Assembly: GCA_002256685.1 (NCBI GenBank)
Contig: NQJH01000046.1
Span: 1-9,079, forward strand
Length of the DNA: 9,079 nt
Origin: Methylococcaceae bacterium NSP1-2
GTDB lineage: Bacteria; Pseudomonadota; Gammaproteobacteria; Methylococcales; Methylomonadaceae
Direction: 5' to 3'
The notes beneath the pieces are model-generated. The model saw nothing but the letters and a program-made list of their open reading frames with translations. It had not been told where the DNA came from and did not search any database. A program made the translations under genes and the position numbers. Positions 6,101-9,079 of this stretch are shown here, piece by piece (the first letter of the stretch is position 1; every line of letters begins with the position of its first letter).

Positions 6101-8302
6101 TGTCGCCTCATCCATGACGGGCGGATGACCTTTATTAAGATGCGCGGCGATAGTGAATAAATTTTCACGCGCTTCTAAGTTTGTACCTTCGGGTAGCGCG
6201 TTCAATAAACGATTACCAATACACCAGTGAATAGCAAGGCGTTCTTGCTCATCGACTTGCTGCAATACTGCTTCCTGCACGCGGTCATGAACAAATTGCA
6301 AATCCGCTTTGTTTTCCAACAACATGCCTAAACTCAACACTTGTTGTAAATGGTAAAACAATTCCTGCACGTCTATACCCACGACTAAACTGACTTCTTC
6401 AGCGGTGAATCGGTTGCCCATGCAAGCACAGTGATTGAGAATATGTAACGTAGACGGTGACAATTTATGCACTTTAGAGCTAAATAACTCCACCACCGTG
6501 GTTGGCATTTGGGTATTGCGAATTTTTGCTATATCCCAATGCCAATGTTGTTCACTGTCGGTGTACAGTAAATCCTCGTTATACAGCCACGCTAAACTTT
6601 CACTGACAAACAGCGGATTGCCTTCGGTCAAATGGGCAATAAATTGTGCTAACAAAACCGTCGATTCCAATGACGAATTCAAAATATACGCCACCATTTC
6701 ATGGCAATCATCTTCATTCAATGCCTCCAAACGAATCGCTTGTAATGCGCCCCGATGTTCTTGAATCGTGCGTATCAATTTAGTCAAAGGATGGGCATTA
6801 TCGACTTCATTATGACGATACGCGCCGATAAAAAATAAATACGGGTGTTCTTGTGGATTGATAAATAAGTTTTGCAAAAAATCAAAGGTCGCACTATCGC
6901 ACCATTGCAAATCATCAATGAACAACACTAAAGGATGTTCAACATTAGCAAGGCAAGTAAGAAAGCGACCAAATAAATTATTAAAACGATTGCGGGCTTC
7001 GACGGGCGGTAAATGAGCTACTTCGGGTTGATGACCGATGATAAATTCCAACTCGGGTACGACATCAATAATCACTTCGCCGTCATTACCGACTGCCGCG
7101 ATAATTTTGTTTTGCCAATGGGTCACTTGCGCATCACTTTCCGTTAGAAAAGTGCGCATCAAATTACGCAAGGCTTGAATCAGCGAACTGTAGGGAATAT
7201 TTTTTTGATATTGATCGAATTTACCTGACGTGAAATAACCGCGATTGCGTACTAACGGTTTTTGTAATTCTTGAATCAGCCGCGTTTTACCAATACCCGA
7301 CAGTCCCGAAATAAACACTGAACGAAATTCACCGGTCATCACTGCCTCATATTCACGCTGAATCAGCTCATATTCCGCATAACGTCCGACCATTTTGGAA
7401 ATAAAAATAACCCGCTTGGTCCTATCACGCAAACCGATTGGAAACTTGTTTATCATTCCCAACGCCGCATAATCATCACGGCAACGCAATAAATCAGCTA
7501 ACAAGCCCGCCGCGCTTTGATAACGTTTTTCTGGCTGTTTTAACAACAGCTTAACAATAATATCGCTTAACTGTTCGGGAATGACGGGGTTGATTTCATA
7601 GACTTTTGGGGCTTCTTCTGCCAAATGTGAATGAATCAACGCCAGTGGATCGGTAGAAAAAAACGGCAGTTTACCGGTCAACAACTCATAAAACACGATG
7701 CCTAACGAATATAAATCGGTAGAAAAATCCACTCGATAATTAATGCGCCCCGTTTGCTCTGGTGAGGTATAAGCCAATGTGCCGCGCACAAATTCAGGAT
7801 CATAAATAAAATGACTGACATCACGAATATCCAGCGGGGTGATGAAATCAGTTAAACGTACAATCAGTGTGCCAGACTGTACTAAAATATTGTGTGGTTT
7901 AATGCCACCGTGAGTAATGCCCGCATCATGCACCGTCTGCAAAATATCCGCTAAGGTACAAGCGATGGTAAAAAAATCGGTTAGCGACACGGTCTGTTGT
8001 TGCGCCGCCCAAGTATTTAACGACTGACCAGCAAACCAAGGTTGGACAATAAACTGATGCTCATCACTGACTTCCAATGCTAACGGTGTACAAGCACGCG
8101 GATCATGCAGGACTTTCAAGCGTTCGATTTTTTGTTGCAAATGCCGTGACTGATCGTCCCAACTCGACAAGAATTTGAGTAACTTCAATACCAAAGGCGT
8201 ATTAGGTTGCTTTTTGGCATAACCTTTATAAACCAAAGTTTGCAAGCTTTCACCGAGTTTTTCACTGAGTATGTAGGACTGTAATTTGGGTAGCTTGGAC
8301 AT
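3176..8302 (-). CDS. Trifunctional Ser/Thr (pseudo)kinase - AAA ATPase - TPR - GAF - sensor histidine kinase
   Basis: This 1708-aa cytosolic protein belongs to the giant kinase family that includes cyanobacterial HstK. The order is: protein kinase fold, about 10-275, with K40 and SPEQTGRINY at 180-189 but HGGIKPHN at 131-138 instead of HRDxKPxN, and TDFI instead of DFG at 151-154; STAND-like ATPase, about 303-600, with Walker A GLSGIGKT (333-340) and Walker B VLFIDD (459-464); helical TPR-like region, about 700-1260; S/T/N/D-rich linker, about 1271-1295; GAF, about 1315-1463; HisKA with phosphoacceptor H1501 in VAHEINNP; HATPase_c with N-box N1609/N1613, DNGSG from D1643 and GKGTGLGL from 1667. 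No membrane segment and no receiver domain are seen, so the phosphate must go to a separate regulator, presumably the next gene. ATG 8302 is preferred because GAGGTG lies nine bases upstream; a GTG at 8314 would add four residues. Confidence 0.93.
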   Translation of the reverse strand: MSKLPKLQSYILSEKLGESLQTLVYKGYAKKQPNTPLVLKLLKFLSSWDDQSRHLQQKIERLKVLHDPRACTPLALEVSDEHQFIVQPWFAGQSLNTWAAQQQTVSLTDFFTIACTLADILQTVHDAGITHGGIKPHNILVQSGTLIVRLTDFITPLDIRDVSHFIYDPEFVRGTLAYTSPEQTGRINYRVDFSTDLYSLGIVFYELLTGKLPFFSTDPLALIHSHLAEEAPKVYEINPVIPEQLSDIIVKLLLKQPEKRYQSAAGLLADLLRCRDDYAALGMINKFPIGLRDRTKRVIFISKMVGRYAEYELIQREYEAVMTGEFRSVFISGLSGIGKTRLIQELQKPLVRNRGYFTSGKFDQYQKNIPYSSLIQALRNLMRTFLTESDAQVTHWQNKIIAAVGNDGEVIIDVVPELEFIIGHQPEVAHLPPVEARNRFNNLFGRFLTCLANVEHPLVLFIDDLQWCDSATFDFLQNLFINPQEHPYLFFIGAYRHNEVDNAHPLTKLIRTIQEHRGALQAIRLEALNEDDCHEMVAYILNSSLESTVLLAQFIAHLTEGNPLFVSESLAWLYNEDLLYTDSEQHWHWDIAKIRNTQMPTTVVELFSSKVHKLSPSTLHILNHCACMGNRFTAEEVSLVVGIDVQELFYHLQQVLSLGMLLENKADLQFVHDRVQEAVLQQVDEQERLAIHWCIGNRLLNALPEGTNLEARENLFTIAAHLNKGHPPVMDEATCYRLATINFHAGNKALDALASHAANEFFLNAHDYLPADCWESAYQLTFRIYQRLAKTNLMCGHYEESEILLNQLIEHAASDFDKAEALADQTTSLSSFGNFNQAIITANRGLAYFDKAIPEDADQARQLMQALMVDIAAQGDIWQTILTMPFTHERKSKIELAFYSELIPDLYMSGLVPQLYLSAAQSTKLCLAGGMDESVIYSLSIMGLNLGEQEQFTLAFRYEDLAHDLCAKYPNTFGATRGMNGIVWCNMHSRSHPAAIVDYCLKAIQCGKNCGDLYNAGLSYGPLMWNLQAQGKNLHRIEEAAEECLQFSRKNQLFFSVGLAEAVLAGWVAPMKTDYVPVAMAETLTGWAKNNYVAASGSYFVLLAISQYYRGEYTAAAVSLEAVEKYLHGLTDNVLKRLWFVFRVLNHLRTAPHGEWQQCQADIKPLLKKITTWASLGPLLKPYLAFIHAEIARYQNRPRTARNRYLDAIASAQAQDYTLLTGHIHECLGDLLYSDRSDSKNLSDLLYYAEAQRLYALCHADAKITRLQERYSNDTTSTDNFSNETIITHESNDSFTLPNLDINYLMKSALALSAEIDLEQLLQKIMTVVLECSGAQHGYLLIKEQNELVVAAENHIGKKPILQPQHYSMSKASGVCSSIVNYVFRTHEKLVLSDACAECDFQQLPDVQVMGLRSVLCLPVIKQGQLIGVLYLENRLSVGIFTPEKTGMTELLTSHAAISLENARLLEETRRAYQQLQESREHMMQMEKLSALGTLVGGVAHEINNPLMGIMNYVEFAQQKSTDAKIVKVLGQALHEVGRIKSIVRNMLIYVRTKSNSTDTCHINETISQTLSLLESEFKKTNVQIRLDLADNLPAIHFCADSLQQVLINLLLNARDALSDTAAPRIDIAAQLNGALLELTVCDNGSGIPEAILTRIFDPFFTTKPPGKGTGLGLSVSHRLIEEAGGSIMVQNKSGYSCCMKLQFKIAN

Positions 8303-8311
8303 AGACGACAA

Positions 8312-8317
8312 CACCTC
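8312..8317 (-). promoter_or_regulatory. Ribosome binding site deciding the giant kinase start
   Basis: On the minus strand GAGGTG ends nine bases before ATG 8302. The alternative GTG start at 8314 is itself the last three bases of this Shine-Dalgarno and has no good site of its own upstream. This favours the ATG and a 1708-aa product. Confidence 0.65.
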
Positions 8318-8366
8318 TGCGTGAAAATTGCTCGATACCTGAAATTGTGTAACCCCTCATTGGAGT

Positions 8367-8406
8367 CCAATAGCTTCAGCTATTGGTGAAACAGCTAAAG
8401 CTGTTT
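8367..8406. repeat. Two tandem short hairpins
   Basis: The first is CCAATAGC-TTCA-GCTATTGG (8367-8386), with perfect 8-base arms. The second is AAACAGCT-AA-AGCTGTTT (8389-8406), also perfect, realistically a 7-base stem with a TAAA loop. They are two bases apart and both centre on an AGCT-type core, as in small dispersed palindromic elements. They lie in the leader of the giant kinase operon if transcription starts further right. The second is followed by ttttatt on the plus strand, but no plus-strand gene ends before it, so a terminator role is doubtful. Confidence 0.7.
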
Positions 8407-8420
8407 TATTCCTGCACAAA

Positions 8421-8527
8421 GTTATGCACAATCTGTGTGGATAACTCTGTGGATAAACTATTTTATTCGTTGCTTAGTGTCGGTTTTTATTAGAGTTTTG
8501 TTAGATTGTATAAAAAGTTACCAACTT
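8421..8527 (+). repeat. Direct repeat copy 2 (DnaA-box triplet plus AT-rich tail)
   Basis: This is the ungapped partner of 234-340, same orientation, 8187 bases away. Differences cluster at 8457-8460, 8467-8470 and 8517-8521. The core 8436-8456 is identical to copy 1, and 8471-8516 differs at three positions. This copy lies in the divergent region upstream of glnS. Confidence 0.85.
8422..8456. promoter_or_regulatory. Second cluster of three DnaA-box-like 9-mers
   Basis: TTATGCACA (8422-8430, plus strand) fits the TTATNCACA consensus. TGTGGATAA at 8436-8444 and 8448-8456 is the exact box on the minus strand. Orientation and spacing equal those of the cluster at 235-269. The single C-to-G change in the first box keeps it within consensus but breaks the long palindrome of copy 1. 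Confidence 0.6.
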
Positions 8528-8691
8528 ATAAATTATTTTAACTATCAATAAGTTATAAATCCGTTCAGGCACGCCAATCCCTGTGAAAAACCTGCTCTAA
8601 GTCATTGATTTTTTCTGTGAACAACATGAACAATCGTTAATTAATCGAATTTGCATAATAGCGGTTGTTACACACTTTGAGAATTTCATTT

Positions 8692-8720
8692 TTCAAAACG
8701 GTGACCGTGCAGAGTATAAT
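8692..8720 (+). promoter_or_regulatory. Predicted sigma70-type promoter of glnS
   Basis: A perfect -10 hexamer TATAAT at 8715-8720 is preceded by TTCAAA at 8692-8697 (4 of 6 matches to TTGACA) with a 17-base spacer. Transcription would start near 8727, giving a leader of about 74 bases before the glnS ATG. This is the only strong promoter match in the region. Confidence 0.6.
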
Positions 8721-8800
8721 CACCTGTTACTTAGCCTGTTTTTCTAAACCTCATGCTTTTACAGTCTATTTCACGATAACATTCAATACAGACAAACTCA

Positions 8801-9079
8801 ATGTCCACAAACGATACTAACTTGCCCACTCATTTTATTCGGCAAATCATTGCTAATGATTTAAAAACTAACAAACACCACGGCAAAGTTGCCACCCGTT
8901 TTCCGCCTGAACCTAACGGTTATTTGCATATCGGTCATGCAAAATCGATCTGTTTAAATTTTGGGTCGGCATTAGAAAATAATGGCACTTGTAACCTGCG
9001 TTTTGATGATACTAATCCCGAAAAAGAAAGTATCGAATACATGGAATCCATAGAACGTGATGTGCAGTGGCTGGGTTTT
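8801..9079 (+). CDS. glnS: Glutaminyl-tRNA synthetase, 5' end only
   Basis: The first 93 codons of a gene of about 550 codons run off the right edge in frame. The enzyme charges tRNA-Gln with glutamine in the cytosol. The start THFIRQIIANDL, the class I signature PPEPNGYLHIGHAKSICLNF with the HIGH motif (residues 43-46), and CNLRFDDTNPEKESIEYMES are nearly the E. coli GlnRS sequence. That separates it from GltX, which lacks this long N-terminal block. ATG 8801 fits the family start, though the upstream sequence has no strong Shine-Dalgarno. It is divergent from the signalling operon and is an ordinary housekeeping gene marking the chromosomal background. Confidence 0.96.
   Translation, partial: MSTNDTNLPTHFIRQIIANDLKTNKHHGKVATRFPPEPNGYLHIGHAKSICLNFGSALENNGTCNLRFDDTNPEKESIEYMESIERDVQWLGF

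Larger units (their letters stand above)
8315..8800. other. Gene-free divergent intergenic region between the giant kinase and glnS
   Basis: These 486 bases hold, left to right, two tandem hairpins (8367-8406), the second DnaA-box repeat (8421-8527), an AT-rich stretch with inverted arms AACTTAT/ATAAGTT (8523-8529, 8548-8554) and a repeated TTATAAAT (8526-8533, 8553-8560), and the likely glnS promoter (8692-8720). I found no open frame with a credible start and length and no tRNA. No convincing promoter for the leftward kinase operon was visible; the best candidate, near 8405-8433 on the minus strand, matches the consensus poorly. Confidence 0.75.

Noticed and set aside
3294..8370. Open frames at 3294-3656 (+), 4097-4285 (+), 4584-4787 (-), 6435-6764 (+) and 8185-8370 (-)
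   Set aside because: All overlap the giant kinase gene, whose frame is fully supported by domain motifs. They are composition-driven shadows.
8367..8527. CRISPR-like or tandem repeat array
   Set aside because: There are only short unrelated palindromes and one long-distance direct repeat, with no regular repeat-spacer pattern.

Overview
The window looks like the chromosome of a free-living gammaproteobacterium, AT-rich but not extremely so. The supports are a bacterial glnS of the E. coli type at the right edge, palindromic GTTCCCACGC-type intergenic repeats, and a cyanobacteria-like giant kinase family that is also common in sulfur- and methane-oxidising gammaproteobacteria. A Thiotrichales/Beggiatoaceae-like source is my best guess, held with low confidence.

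Layout. At 2-220 (+) is the C-terminal end of a histidine phosphatase (phosphoglycerate-mutase-like). At 221-366 is a convergent intergenic region with three DnaA-box-like 9-mers and an AT-rich stretch. From 8302 down to 367 (-) runs a three-gene signalling operon: a 1708-aa protein kinase/AAA/TPR/GAF/histidine kinase, then a 230-aa response regulator whose output domain looks like the clock protein KaiB, then a 661-aa PAS-PAS-GGDEF-EAL cyclic-di-GMP enzyme. Between kinase and regulator (3060-3175) sit two palindromic repeat units. At 8315-8800 is a gene-free divergent region with two tandem hairpins, a second copy of the DnaA-box repeat and a good sigma70-type promoter. At 8801-9079 (+) is the 5' end of glnS.

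How the genes may work together (inference). The cytosolic giant kinase senses ligands through its TPR and GAF regions and autophosphorylates on His1501. It passes phosphate to Asp53 of the regulator, whose KaiB-like domain would act by protein contact, since there is no DNA-binding domain. The GGDEF-EAL enzyme, encoded 14 bases downstream, would convert the signal to c-di-GMP. The N-terminal Ser/Thr kinase domain has lost the catalytic Asp of the HRD motif and the Gly of DFG, so it is probably a pseudokinase.

The most unusual points are the REC-KaiB fusion placed between a histidine kinase and a c-di-GMP enzyme, and the fact that the module lies between two direct, ungapped copies (234-340 and 8421-8527; 87 of 107 positions identical by hand count) of a DnaA-box-bearing repeat. 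This arrangement resembles a cassette inserted between the phosphatase gene and glnS.
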